A DNA stretch of 64,000 bases from Astropecten irregularis (Eukaryota; Echinodermata; Asteroidea; Paxillosida; Astropectinidae). This document shows positions 32,644 through 44,231 of the stretch, one piece after another (within the stretch, counting starts at the first letter, position 1; every line of letters starts with the position of its first letter). The notes beneath the pieces are model-generated. The model had not been told where the DNA came from and did not search any database. It saw nothing but the letters and a program-made list of their open reading frames with translations. The position numbers and the translations under genes are program-made. The DNA is taken from NCBI GenBank assembly GCA_963971285.1, contig OZ020244.1, positions 16,988,001 through 17,052,000 of the forward strand. The letters are read 5' to 3'.

Positions 32644-33018
32644 TTAAAGGGATGGTACAGAACTGGTTTTTGCGACAAAACCGTTGCTGACAGTGAAAGC
32701 ACATTATGTAATCCATCATATACCTTAACTGACAAACCTGTAGAAGTTTGAGGTCAATCAGCCATCTGGGTCACGAGAAAATAGTGAAAACCCATGTACA
32801 GAGAACTGTACACATTTCAACGAATGAATAAAACGCTTCGAAGCGATTTAATCCAATCGGAAAATAGTTTCATTTATTTCTCAACGAATATGGCATTTCA
32901 AACAAAAACATTTCATGGGATGTTTTCTCCTATCATCACCATTATACTGTGTAAGTTTTATGTGAATCCGTGATAATGAAGTGTTTTTTGTCTTACCAAT
33001 TCTGTACCATCCCTTTGA
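32644..33018. mobile_element. TTAA-flanked MITE with GGGATGGTACAGAA ends
   Basis: Left end TTAAAGGGATGGTACAGAAC; right end CAATTCTGTACCATCCCTTT. It is a sister of M1 with the same TTAA preference and similar length but different termini. Confidence 0.8.
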
Positions 33019-34636
33019 TACTGTTCATGGGTCATTTTCATTATTACGATATATCCATATCTCATAAACCCATCAGTTGGTTATAACAAGACAAAAGCTG
33101 AATCCATGTCACATGACTTTATATCAGAAATATTTGGTGGACTGTGAAAGTGATTCCCATAATAATAAAATTAGGCATAGCTCCAAGCAAAAAAACCCCA
33201 AAAATGTTACTCCAGAATTCTGGGTGATCTCATGTATTTCATTTGCATCACTAGAATTTCTGAAGGAAAATAAACACATCATCAGAGACAAGATAAAGAA
33301 AGTACTCCTTTTGAATACAATAACAATGACCCAATTGTTTTGTTTGTTTGTTGTTTCTTTTAGTTTCTGCCCAAACATCGTCAGAAATGTTTTAACAGCA
33401 AAAAGCCTCTCTTGAGAATATACCCTGCAATAATAAATTTAGGATTTCTCAAAAACCATAACCCATATAAGGACCAATTGATGCACGGCATACAGATATT
33501 TTATAGTCATAGCTGATTTGGTTACCTTGGCAACCATACTGACATCGTACAGAGAAAGAGCATTTTCTAGTTTATCCGCCTACAGACCATTTTCTATGGC
33601 ACCAATCTTGGAGGTACCCATTCAAATTTGAAACAAAAATGTTAATGCTGAAGAATTTCCCCTAGTCTATGCTTGGGATTTATTTTTCTACTGCCATATT
33701 GTGTCCTAAATGAAATGAAGGGCTTGAGATGCATGGCGAAGCTGGAGAATTTCTTCGGCTTTGTCATGTGGTCCAATTCTTTCATTTCATTTTGTGGGCC
33801 TCAAATGGCCGCTGAAGCGAAGTAAGTCCCAAGCCTAGCCACAAGCCTCATTTTGTAAAGACCCTATAAAGGTTTGCTAGTTTGCACATACTTGAAAGAT
33901 GCTGGAATCATTGCAGTCATCATCTGAATAAACCCATATGGGTTTTCCTATTTGCATTGATTGTAATTGTCTGGTCTACGTCTGGCCTACGTCTGGCTTA
34001 CGGCTCCACAGACAATCCCCTGAAGCCTTTTACCTTTAATAATACTCTGTCTCTGATATTTCTGTGTTTCAATCAATCTACAGTGTATATGTCTTCTGAT
34101 TGAAGTTTAAAGCTCAAATTGTATGGTATCTTAGTCTTTGTATTGCATTGTAATTTTCATAATAACATTCTGCGATGATACAAATCCATTATACATATGC
34201 ATATCTCCATTTATGCTTGCCCATATTTGGGACTAAATAATGAATAATCTCACCATAATTATTATGAATTTTGAAATATTTTACAAGCATTTAGGATCAT
34301 ATTCACTTATATTTTAAGTGTACTTTATTCACTGTGTATAATAATATATATCTCAGAGTAATCCTGTATAAATCATTATTTTAAGAGATTCTTAATGTAT
34401 ATCACTATCGATTACTATTCTTTATTATTCAAGTATGAATAATAAAATATGCAAAATACTGTCTAGAAGATTTCTGAGTCTCCCCGATCGATATCTTTAA
34501 AGTGTGGTCCAAGAGCATCAAAAATCTGAACATTCTGAAAAGATGCAGAGCTTCTAAGACTATATTCCCCCTGGGCCTCCTGACTTTACCACTGAAATCA
34601 CTTCAGTCTCCTTGATAGAGCACTACAGAGCATACT

Positions 34637-35003
34637 TTAAAGGTAGTATCATACTTTGGTAAGAAACCAAAACAGAAATGTTCACAGATTTACGTTTAAC
34701 TTTCAGGGTATGAAGATGATGGTAGTAGAAACCTACCGTTAAAATTGTTCCGCCTGAAATGGTGTATTTATCCAGGAATTAGAAAAAACAACGACCGAAA
34801 ATATTTTTGATCTTTTAAAAGTTAAAAAATAAAAGAGAAAAGACTTAAGAAATACTGTGGCTGTTTTTCAATGTTTTCTCAAAAAGTGGGCACCGTATGG
34901 GACTGAAATTGTCACAGATGACTGTCACATGTATCTTCCTTGATAATTTTGCCCATGAATCTGTATTTCTTAGACAAAAATCAAAGTATGATACTACCTT
35001 TAA
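34637..35003 (+). mobile_element. TTAA-type MITE M1, full length
   Basis: TTAA flanks; left end AGGTAGTATCATACTTTGGT intact and right end TCAAAGTATGATACTACCT. Confidence 0.9.
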
Positions 35004-35250
35004 TTATACAGTAAAACCTCAATAACTCAAACTCAAAAGTCCACTTAACTCAAAGTGATGCTTTGCACGGTTGCCGCCGAAAGAATAGCCGCCGAAAGAA
35101 TAGAATTCTGTTTACAAAAACACTTTCGTATGTCAAATAACCCGGGTCAAAATCCTGCTTAAGTCAAAGTTCCTCCGAACGATGAAAAAAATAACCACAA
35201 GGGAAATCTACTGACTTTAAAGTCATTGAAAAGTGTACAAGGAAAACATT

Positions 35251-35323
35251 GACTGGAGCGGGATTCCAACCAGCAACCTCCTGAATACCGTACCGGCGCT
35301 CTACCAACTGATATACCCGGCCC
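35251..35323 (-). repeat. tRNA-derived SINE head
   Basis: The - strand reads like a tRNA: a box A-like TATATCAGTTGGTAGAGC near the start and a box B-like GGTTGGAATCC near the end. A mutated box B and the lack of a clean acceptor stem argue against a working tRNA gene. The right half recurs at 63541-63590. Confidence 0.6.
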
Positions 35324-35596
35324 TATGTTGGTGGTGTTCCTAATAGTCAATTATATCTTTGTTCGTTTGGCAGTCAGAAGCCAGGAACCGCGCACACACC
35401 GCTCATACTTAATTCTTTTCAGAACTGAAGCACGCACACAATTACCAAATAAAATGATTATTGTCACATGGTAATGTCACATAAACTTACTGTCTAATAT
35501 CTGTGTTGTTTTTAATGGGGTAATAATTCCAGCACTATGGAATAAAATCACCTGAAAACCAAGGCTGAGTGGTCTAACATATCCAACTCAAGATCT

Positions 35597-35842
35597 GGGG
35601 CCAATTTCACAGTGCTGCTTAGCATGCACAAATTTGCTAACCATAAAATTTCTGTCTTAATAGAAACAGGATTAACAACCAAATTTCCATGTGTTATATA
35701 TCGCTTGTGACTGTTCTTTGGCTGTTGTTCACTGACCATGAATATCAAATGGAATTTTTAATGGTGGTTTGTTTTATTGAGCAAGACATTTTTGTGCTAA
35801 GCAATCTTTTTGTGCTTATAACAGCTCCATGAAATTGGCCTC
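35597..35842. mobile_element. MITE family M3, intact copy
   Basis: Ends GGGGCCAATTTCACAGTGCT and AGCTCCATGAAATTGGCC are complementary. It contains TTTGGCTGTTGTTCACTGAC, the family's central block. Confidence 0.8.
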
Positions 35843-36401
35843 AAGTGGGCAAATCCCACAGACTGTGTTCTACAATGACACTAACCCAGACACGGAAGAA
35901 CGTGATACTTGCATCATACAAATATTTCCAAAGACTGAAACCCAAATCCGAGCCAGGAAATTTGCATTACATGAGTGTCGTGTTGTGATCGCCAATTCCA
36001 CATCTGTCTGGTGCGAGGTTGAGTACACCCAAATGATGCCATACATTTTGTCAAAGCTTGTACAGCAATTATATTACATAGAAATTTGACTGAGTTATTA
36101 CCCCCCACCTGTGCAATGAACAGGTGAATCAGGTTGGGTTCAAGATCAGAATGTATTCGGTTTCATGTGATTTCCCCCTTGCCAATTACTGGAGTGTTGT
36201 TATGATGAGAGGTCGGAGTTCACATGTGGTTGCACCATGGCGTGTGAGCATTGCAACAACATATGCATCTCAAAGCATAAACAGTTTACTCATATAGGAC
36301 TCAACTTGTACGTGCGTATTATAAAGCCAAACATCTGGACACCGAAAGTCAAGGGCATCCAAGAGGGGATCTCTTTCAGCCCCTAACTGAAAGAATACGC
36401 C

Positions 36402-36634
36402 AGGGGCCAATTTCACAGCCGTGCTTCGCACAAAAATTTGCTAACCATGAAATTTCTGTCTAAAAAACAGGATTAACAACCCAATTTCCATGTGTTGTAC
36501 ACTTGTGATTGTTCTTTGGCTGTTGTTTCGCTGACCATGAATATCAAATGGAATTTTTAACTGTGGGTTGTTTTATTGAGCAAGGTTTATGCTAAGCAAT
36601 TTTTTTTGCTTAACAGCTCCATAAAATTGGCCCA
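36402..36634. mobile_element. MITE family M3
   Basis: Ends AGGGGCCAATTTCACAGCCG and CTCCATAAAATTGGCCC, same central block as the copy at 35597. Confidence 0.8.
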
Positions 36635-38516
36635 AGGTTCCAATAGAAATATTGGCACTCAATCAGCTATAACTACATGTACTAAGCCAGTTGGCATGGC
36701 ATGTTTGTGCATGGAGTAGGGATAGAGGATCTAAATTGAATGGGTCAGTTTCGACTTTTGATTACTTCCCCAAATAGTCTGGTGACACCTGATGAACTAC
36801 AGGGGGCCCGGAGCAAAGTAGATTACCCCTCCTCCCACTTCCTACATCAAAACTGATGTACTGCCTCAGGTTCTCCCACTGAAATTAGTGTTTGTATGAG
36901 ACTCCTTATGATCAGTGGCGTAACTAGGGAAAACAGCTCCCACGGGGCAAGTGCTAACATTGCGCCCCTAATTCCAACTTCTTATGCCAATGACAAAAGA
37001 AAATCAGACGATTTGAAATTGAAAATTGTTCTTTTGTTCAAACTTCATCGGATTAGATTTCAACTGAATAACATCAACAGAACAGCTCCTTCTTTGCCTT
37101 TGCATTTTGTGCGCCCCCTAAAAAGTGGCGCCCGGGGCACGCGCCCCTGTTGCCCCACCTTACTTTATACGCCACTGCTTTTGATGTTCTTCCACGTGAT
37201 CAAACTTATGATACACAGTGCAAGAAACTGAATGAAGCCAAGCCATTTCACCAACAATTTAACATCATTTCCTTCAAAGCCATGAAGAATAAACCTAGTT
37301 AAATAATATGTTGCTCCTTGCTGAGGAACAGGAAAATCAGGCACTGAACCAAACCGAAACGTACTTTCTGTCCACCAATAAGCAATCGATTCCGATACAA
37401 GAGAAAATCATGTTGATTGATCAGCCTGAACAAAAAAAACAATACACACAAAAAATACAGACAAAAGTGACTGGAGTTTGGTGAGTATATCTGTTTGAAT
37501 GATAAATTTGTACCAAGTATGAACAGCAAAGAAAGTGTCATGAAAAATACCTAAAATGGTGTAATATAGTTAGGCAAACAACCGACAATAATTATAGTTG
37601 AGCTGCATTCCAAAAAAGAAAGTTCCCTCAAAGGATCTGACATTTTGGACACAATTTCAAATTGTAGTACCCATTTTATCTTTCAACCTTTCCCTGTCAA
37701 AACGTCATCCAAAGCCTTTTTCTTATTTTAAAAGGTTATAGGTTACAGAAGAAAAGTCCACGGCGAACACGTACTCCACATCGATGACATACCGGTACTA
37801 CAAAAAAAAAATACACAGTCAGGGAATAAAGCCCTAGCTGCCAATAAATTATGTCCAAATTCCAACCACGCAGAGCTGTTTCAAATCTTACGGGTCACAT
37901 CTCTTGTGGAAAATAACAGCTAACAACCCATCAATCCTAAATTTTGTTCCTAATTGTATAAACTGTAACAACACATGTTTTCTTTTTTTAATGACATTAA
38001 AAACTAGTGAGGCAAATTGCCAAATATATTTAGTTGGCTATGTTTCACCAATAGAGGGCGGCATACCACTACATCATGATGCAGACCACTACTGTAGATA
38101 CATGCCATTATATGCCATTATCATAAAAAATTTAAGGAGTTCCATTATTTCTAGACAGAACAAAATGTTTTAAACATGTTATGGGTGATTAAGATAAATA
38201 AACATGGTTTAATGCATAACATACATGATTTGTTTTTCCCTGTTTACTCTTGTTTTTTTAGGTAAAAAAAAAAAAAAACACTGTCTACAAAAATGTATCC
38301 ATGCACCAATAGCAAAGGGGGCCAATGGGGCTACTATCGTATAGCGAGTGCATATATCACGCACGGACGTATATATAAAAACAATTTTGATATATCGTCC
38401 GTGCTATCACGTAGATAGCTGCTGCTGCGTGGATGTGCGAAATTGACCAATCAACATCCTCCGTCACGATCCTTACAGAAATGTTCTCAGATCTGATTGG
38501 CTGATGTGCCGCGTTG

Positions 38517-38523
38517 TATAAAA
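38517..38523 (+). promoter_or_regulatory. Possible orphan promoter (TATA with CCAAT boxes)
   Basis: TATAAAA is preceded by an inverted CCAAT box (GATTGGCTG near 38495) and a direct one (GACCAATCA near 38445). A donor-like ACAG|GTAATA follows near 38576. No ORF or known exon follows. Confidence 0.25.
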
Positions 38524-39709
38524 TTTGCATGCACGCATGTATCAGACGTTCGTACGTAGTGGCACGGAGTAGAACAGGTAATACTCAGACTAGGAGAAAG
38601 GGGGTAGGGAAAAAATAGCGACGATACTGACGTTTGCTCCTCCCCCCCCCCTAAACTGACAATGGTTATATGCGCGTATTCCGTGAGACTTTTCTGTTTT
38701 CCTTTTTTTACATATCGTTTTGGTGAGTTTGCAGAGTGTTACCCCCAAGTGCTAACCTTTGTGACCATTTCTCGAATTAATTTGTTTAATTTGTTAACTA
38801 ACTGCCGTGAAATTGTACAGGTATATATATATCTGTCATACTAACTTTAATTTACACAAAGATACAATCAGGTAACAACACAAAACCAACCACTTAAAAA
38901 AAGTGGGAGAGAGAAAAATGATTGAAAAGCACACACAGGTGCATTTTTCGAAAAAACTTTTTTTTAAGACCCAAATGAAAGTGCAATGAAGCATTGCAGA
39001 CACAGACGAGGTCTCGGTACTCGGAACACTACTCGTACTTGGAATGAACCCAGAAATGGTTTCGCTCCAGTGATTCACGACGGCATAATTGGTATTCAAA
39101 AGGCAGAAAATTTTGCCACCTGGCTTCTGGTATGAAAGGGACATTACATTTTTACTTCAACAGTTTTTTTTTTCAGTATCCTTTCTTTGGGGTGCTATTT
39201 TAAGAGTTTCTTTTATCAATGCCATTTCCTAGGCCCAAACAATCAAATTTATCCACACTGAACTGGATATCCGCACACCTAATGTAGGCCTATTACCTGT
39301 TTAATGCTTAAATATAATTTGTAAGTTCAGATAGGTTAACTTCAATGCTGAAAAGACCCTTTTGTATTTAAGTCATAGGTTTTTAGTCAAAAAGGTGAAA
39401 TGAAGTTCATGATCACTGCTGTATATTTGCAATGAAGAAATCCGACAAAATATTAAAAATATGATAAAATATTTGAGATCCATGATTCAAAATCATTATT
39501 TGATTGATTTTTCTCCTTGTTTCAGATACTGTTCTCTGGCATGTTTGACTGGCAAGCTATGCAACTGATGTTAACCAACACATAGCAGGGTGCATGGGGA
39601 AAAAGGGAAAAGAAATATTACAGGGGATGTGCTTTGAAGCATCTTCAATAGATGCTGTGCGATTCTCGTTATATGATTATGCATAACCTGGCGTATCACA
39701 CTACGAATG

Positions 39710-40047
39710 TTAAAGGTAGTATCATACTTTGGTAAGAGACCAAAACAGAAATGTTCACAGATTTACATATAACTTTCAGGGTATGAAGATGGTGGTGGTA
39801 GAAACCTACCGTTTAAGTTTTTCCGCCTGAAATGGTGTATTTATCCAGAAAATAGTAAAACAACGACCGAAAAAATATCAAAAATAAAAGAGAAAAGACT
39901 TAAGAAATACTGTGGCTGTTTTTCACTGTTTTCTCAAAAAGTAGGCAACGTATGGGACTGAAATTTTCACAGATGTATCTGTCTTGGTATTTTTGCCCAT
40001 GAATCTGTATTTCTTTGATAAAAAACAAAGTATGATACTACCTTTAA
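39710..40047 (+). mobile_element. TTAA-type MITE M1, full length
   Basis: TTAA flanks, left end AGGTAGTATCATACTTTGGT and right end CAAAGTATGATACTACCT. Confidence 0.9.
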
Positions 40048-40204
40048 GTCACAAGGCGTTATTAGACTACCCCTATATTCCATATTTATTGATGGAAAGA
40101 TGATGAGAAGAAGATAAAGTTCTAGAGGTGGGAGGAAAACCCCAGAGTAATATTCTGGGTGAAACCCACAGAATCAGGCAGGGATTGAAGACCCAATCCA
40201 CTTG

Positions 40205-40280
40205 TGGACCGAGCTGGACTTGAACCCGGTCCGCCAGAGGTGAAAGGCGAGGAAAGAACCGCTACGCCAACCTGACTCCC
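40205..40280 (-). repeat. tRNA-derived SINE head
   Basis: On the - strand, box A-like TGGCGTAGCGG and box B GGTTCAAGTCC are about 40 bp apart, as in tRNA-derived SINEs. It does not fold into a clean cloverleaf by eye. Confidence 0.55.
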
Positions 40281-40569
40281 TTGTACCAATCAAGTCTCCA
40301 AATTGCTATGTTTTACAGAACAGTAATACACAAGTACTTTTAAACTGTATTTTTTCCAGTCATGTACACCACCTTTAAGAGGGAGCATATAGGATTTGCA
40401 AGGCCTCTAAAAAAAAATTATTGAGTTTGAGACAGAAAATGGACTCAACAGTTCGAAAACAGTGCAAACAGTCACCATGGGAAATTTTGGTTCATCAGAT
40501 GCTGAGTTTTTCGAGCAAATCAAGATTTAGTGTCTTTTCCAAAGATCCGTTCGTCTGTACGATTTTTGG

Positions 40570-40759
40570 AACAAACATAAAGTAAAGTATTCTTCATGTT
40601 TTAAAAGAAAAATCAAGTTGGGTTTTCGCTATTTTCTCGTGACTTCTATGTCCGATTGAACTCACATTTTCACAGGTTAATTATTTCATGTACATGTTTG
40701 ATCAGACAAAGTATGAGTGCAGTCCTGTGACCTTTACCAATAATGTATTGTACCTTTAA
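40570..40759. mobile_element. M1-related MITE fragment
   Basis: Right portion only: GGGTTTTCGCTATTTTCTCG, GTGACCTTTACCAATAATGT and the end GTACCTTTAA. Matches the variant at 57865-58483. Confidence 0.55.
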
Positions 40760-41274
40760 ACAGTGTGAGTGTGCCGGTTCTTTAGAGGATAATAAATTAA
40801 TTGCTCTGGATTCCGATGATGTCATACTCCAGGCGTGGATTCTGCATCTCAGTCTCCTCAATTCTTATACCGATCAATACCCCATCCACAGATGGCAAAT
40901 TAGAACCAAGGACATTGAACTAATGAACCAATAAACAAGCCCAAATTAAAATGAAAAAGAAGATATACATAGCTTTAAGGGGAGGGGGGGGGGGGTGAGT
41001 TCTCATAAGAGCTTGGTGTTTTGTTTGTCAAAATGTGAACAAATGCAGCAAGCACGTAAATAGGTTCTGGCTCTGAATATAGCAATATGAAGTATAAAGA
41101 TGCATTATTTCATTCTTATTTATCAATTTGATGGGGAAATAAAAATAATAAATAAATCTTTAAAATGCTGATTTTACAAGGTAACCAAAGAATTAAGTTT
41201 TTTTTCTTTATGTAGGCTGAAAAAATGTCTGTTTTTGTTTGTGCAAGTAATAAACTGCTGCAAATTGCTTATCA

Positions 41275-41500
41275 GCCAACATAATGACCTGAAATTTATA
41301 AAATGCTTGGAGTTAGGAGGACCTGACACGTTTCGATCCTAGCAGGATCATTATCACCTTCGATAAAGATCCTGCTAGGCGTCAAGCCCTCCAACTAAGC
41401 AAAATATTGACCATTATATGAAATGCTTGGAGTTAGGAGGGCCTGATGTCGTTTCAATCCTAGCAGGATCTTTCTCAACATGCCCAAAGGCTAAATGACA
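41275..41500. repeat. GATCC-hairpin dispersed repeats
   Basis: Two or three partial units with CTTGGAGTTAGGAGG and CCTAGCAGGATC blocks in mixed orientation. Confidence 0.6.
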
Positions 41501-42432
41501 AGAACATGGATGAGAGGATCAGAACAAAGGGGAACAGAGTGACATTAAAGGGAAACAGGGAAAGCATGCTTCTGTTAATGTCAAACCTACAACATTTGAT
41601 AAACAAAATCAATTTCCAAGTATAACTCTGTCAAAAATATAACTACAAGCAATATTGTATGCAATAGTATGCAATCTTGTATTACACAGCTCCAAAAACA
41701 CTCAATACCATTACATTTTTGTACAATCAGCTCCTTAGGATTTTGCAATTAGCTTTTATTCTTTGCACAGATCAGCTTGCCTTTGTGCATCCCAAGAAAA
41801 GGTCTAATGAATTTTGCTCATGATGATTCCAGCATCCTCCCATGCAATATGGATTAATCAATAACACCATTGTCATATTGATGACTGACAGAAGGAAGTC
41901 TAACAATCAATGACTACATAATCCTATGCCACAATGGACAAACATATCCAGCTTCATTGTTCATTGTACAAAGAGGGCTCTTTATCCTGTTTGAATGAGG
42001 CTACTTGAGACATACTTATATTATGTCTTAGGCCTATAACTAGCTAGGCTGCTTAAAGAAAAGTCATTCTGTAGTCTTTGTGTAGGAATTGTCTGGAACA
42101 CCTGCAACTATCTATGTTTATAATCATCATTATCATCTCAAAATATTTTGATGGAACAAAATAACTTTCCACCAATTTCCACCATTTGCCAATGCCAGCA
42201 TTTACACAAAAGAAAAGAAGAGGAATCAACATCAGGTACAATAAGTTATCACAAGGAAGCCTTTTCTTTTCTTAGTAATGGAAACAAAGACAATATGCTG
42301 AAAATAATAACAAAGACCAAGAATGATGCACCCACACTTTGGGTAGGAACTGAGTTACATAAACATCCTATTCTCAAAACTGGGAGAAGAAAACACATTT
42401 CAGTGACAAGTATCTTGCCTAAAGACACAATT

Positions 42433-42770
42433 GGGGCTTTTTTCACACTATCCAAAATCTCGGGGTTGGAACTGGATCAAACCCCGAGATTTTTTCCGAC
42501 CCTTTTCACACCGAGCCAACTCGGGTAGGACGGGCCTAGCCGGATCGAAACCCTACCAGGGTTGCAGGGTTGAAAATCTCAACCCGGTTCCAAACTGCAT
42601 TTTGCGCAGTGTGACACGTGATCTGTTTCGTATGAGCCGGTTCACCATAAACGTAGTGTGCGGAATGTTGCGTCTCTTCGATCCGGTTCAAAAACTTGCC
42701 GGGCTGAACCGGGGTGGATCCGGGTTGGTTTGAACATGGATCAAAAAGGAGATAGTGTGAAAAGGCCTAA
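42433..42770. mobile_element. MITE family M2, intact copy
   Basis: Left GGGGCTTTTTTCACACTATC, right GATAGTGTGAAAAGGCCTAA; GC-rich interior inverted relative to the copy at 21982. The ORFs across it arise from its atypical base composition. Confidence 0.85.
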
Positions 42771-43823
42771 TGACCAGGCATGGTACCCATTACTAGGCTT
42801 CAACCAAATATTCTACACTCTGGTAGAATTAAGTATAGAGGCTTGAGATATCACTAGACTGGGTCATTTTATTGTGCTTGATAAATATTTGACAAATAAG
42901 CAAACATTACGTTTATTACTTTACTTACATATTGAAATAAACAAACAAACAAACAAATAAACAAACAAGTTGTGGACTTGTCCAGGGGCGTGTCCTAGCT
43001 GTTGTAATCTATTATAAACTATTGGAAACTATTTATTATCTAGGTCTTGGGAGTTTTTAATAAACAAACAAAAATTGGCTCAAGAATAAAAAGTAATCAG
43101 GAGAATCAACTCTTCCAAAAAAGGAACTCATGCCTGACAAAGGAATATACTCATATGATTTTCCGACAAAAAAGCTTGCTAACTTTGAAAATCCTCTTGA
43201 TGTCAAGTTAAACTCAGCTTCAGTTAATTTAGCTTCAAGTTTCTCCAGTTATAAAACAAATCCAAGAATCTTTACCCAAACTTCTTTCTTTAAAAACTGA
43301 TGATAGCAACCATCATTGCTGCCATTTATGATTGAAAAGAAAAAGAAAAAAAAACTAGACCTAAAATAGCTGTGTTCAAATTTTCTCCATCTTCACTGCA
43401 CCTAGTTATGTTGGATAGTGCATATGTATCTCCATTACTAATGACCATAACAACACTACAATTAGTTGCTTTATTAAATGTTATGCTAATCCAAGACAAG
43501 CTCCTACATGTATTTTGTTTTGCAATACATAGAGTTAATTAGGTCCCACTTGATTTGGTTCAGAACCCCCCCCCCCTCCCCCCTCAGTGCATAATATAGA
43601 GGGACAATAGTTGGGCCTGTCAGTGCATGCAGGTGGGTTGTTTGGGGGTGGGTCTTATTGCTTTTACTGCCAACGGGAACAAAGGCCAGCACGAGGGGGG
43701 TAAGCAAGCTTGCCTGTGTCTGGTTGGTTGGCTGGCCCCTGTTGGTGGTAAACACAGGGAACTAAGTCAATAAAGCAGCACGGACTACCAACCACTCTGG
43801 CAATCAGACTTCGCTTTGGCTCT

Positions 43824-43830
43824 TATAAAG
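43824..43830 (+). promoter_or_regulatory. TATA box of TIMP gene D
   Basis: TATAAAG lies 266 bp before the gene D ATG; predicted transcription start is near 43853. Confidence 0.55.
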
Positions 43831-43869
43831 CTGGTGCTGGTGGTATCACATCAATTGTTGCTCGGGACT

Positions 43870-43893
43870 ATGGAATACGGACTGGCACTTTAG
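43870..43893 (+). promoter_or_regulatory. Short upstream ORF in the gene D leader
   Basis: ATG at 43870 opens seven codons closed by TAG, close to the predicted transcription start, as in genes B and C. Confidence 0.4.
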
Positions 43894-44095
43894 TCTGTAG
43901 ATTTTATTTTTCTTTCTAACTCAGTCAGCACGCTGGATCAGTTCCAAGTTCAGTGTACCGGTCGTTAAGCACAAGCACCACACTGTATACTGTGAATTCT
44001 TCCTGCATGTTAGGGACGTTATCCCTGAATTAGCTGGAAATTTCAGCATAAAGGACATTTTTTCCTCGTCTTCGGCAATAGAACTTTTCACTGAC

Positions 44096-44231
44096 ATGGC
44101 AGCTTTCCCAGTCGACGTGTTAGTGTGTTTACTTCTTCTAGTGTTCATCCTTACCAACCAACTGGAAGGAGTTTCAGCGTGTTCATGTATGCCCCATCAC
44201 ACGCAGCATCATTTCTGCAATTCACATTTTG
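44096..44231 (+). CDS. TIMP: TIMP D exon 1: signal peptide and Cys-X-Cys N-terminus
   Basis: ATG 44096; donor G|GTAAGC, phase 1. Encodes CSCMPHHTQHHFCNSHF after the signal peptide. Confidence 0.88.

Larger units (their letters stand above)
31353..43820 (+). other. Intergenic stretch between TIMP genes C and D
   Basis: No exon supported. It contains MITEs (32119-32262, 32644-33018, 34637-35003, 35597-35842, 36402-36634, 39710-40047, 42433-42770), two tRNA-derived SINE pieces and a possible orphan promoter near 38447-38523. About 33020-34600 and 36640-38300 are AT-rich and show nothing recognisable. Confidence 0.6.

Noticed and set aside
35251..40280. Functional tRNA genes
   Set aside because: Box A and B-like elements are present, but box B is mutated or the acceptor and anticodon stems do not pair. 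They fit tRNA-derived SINEs better.
42148..42846. Series of overlapping + strand ORFs
   Set aside because: They cover an M2 MITE; the matching copy at 21982-22279 in opposite orientation shows this is repeat composition, not coding sequence.
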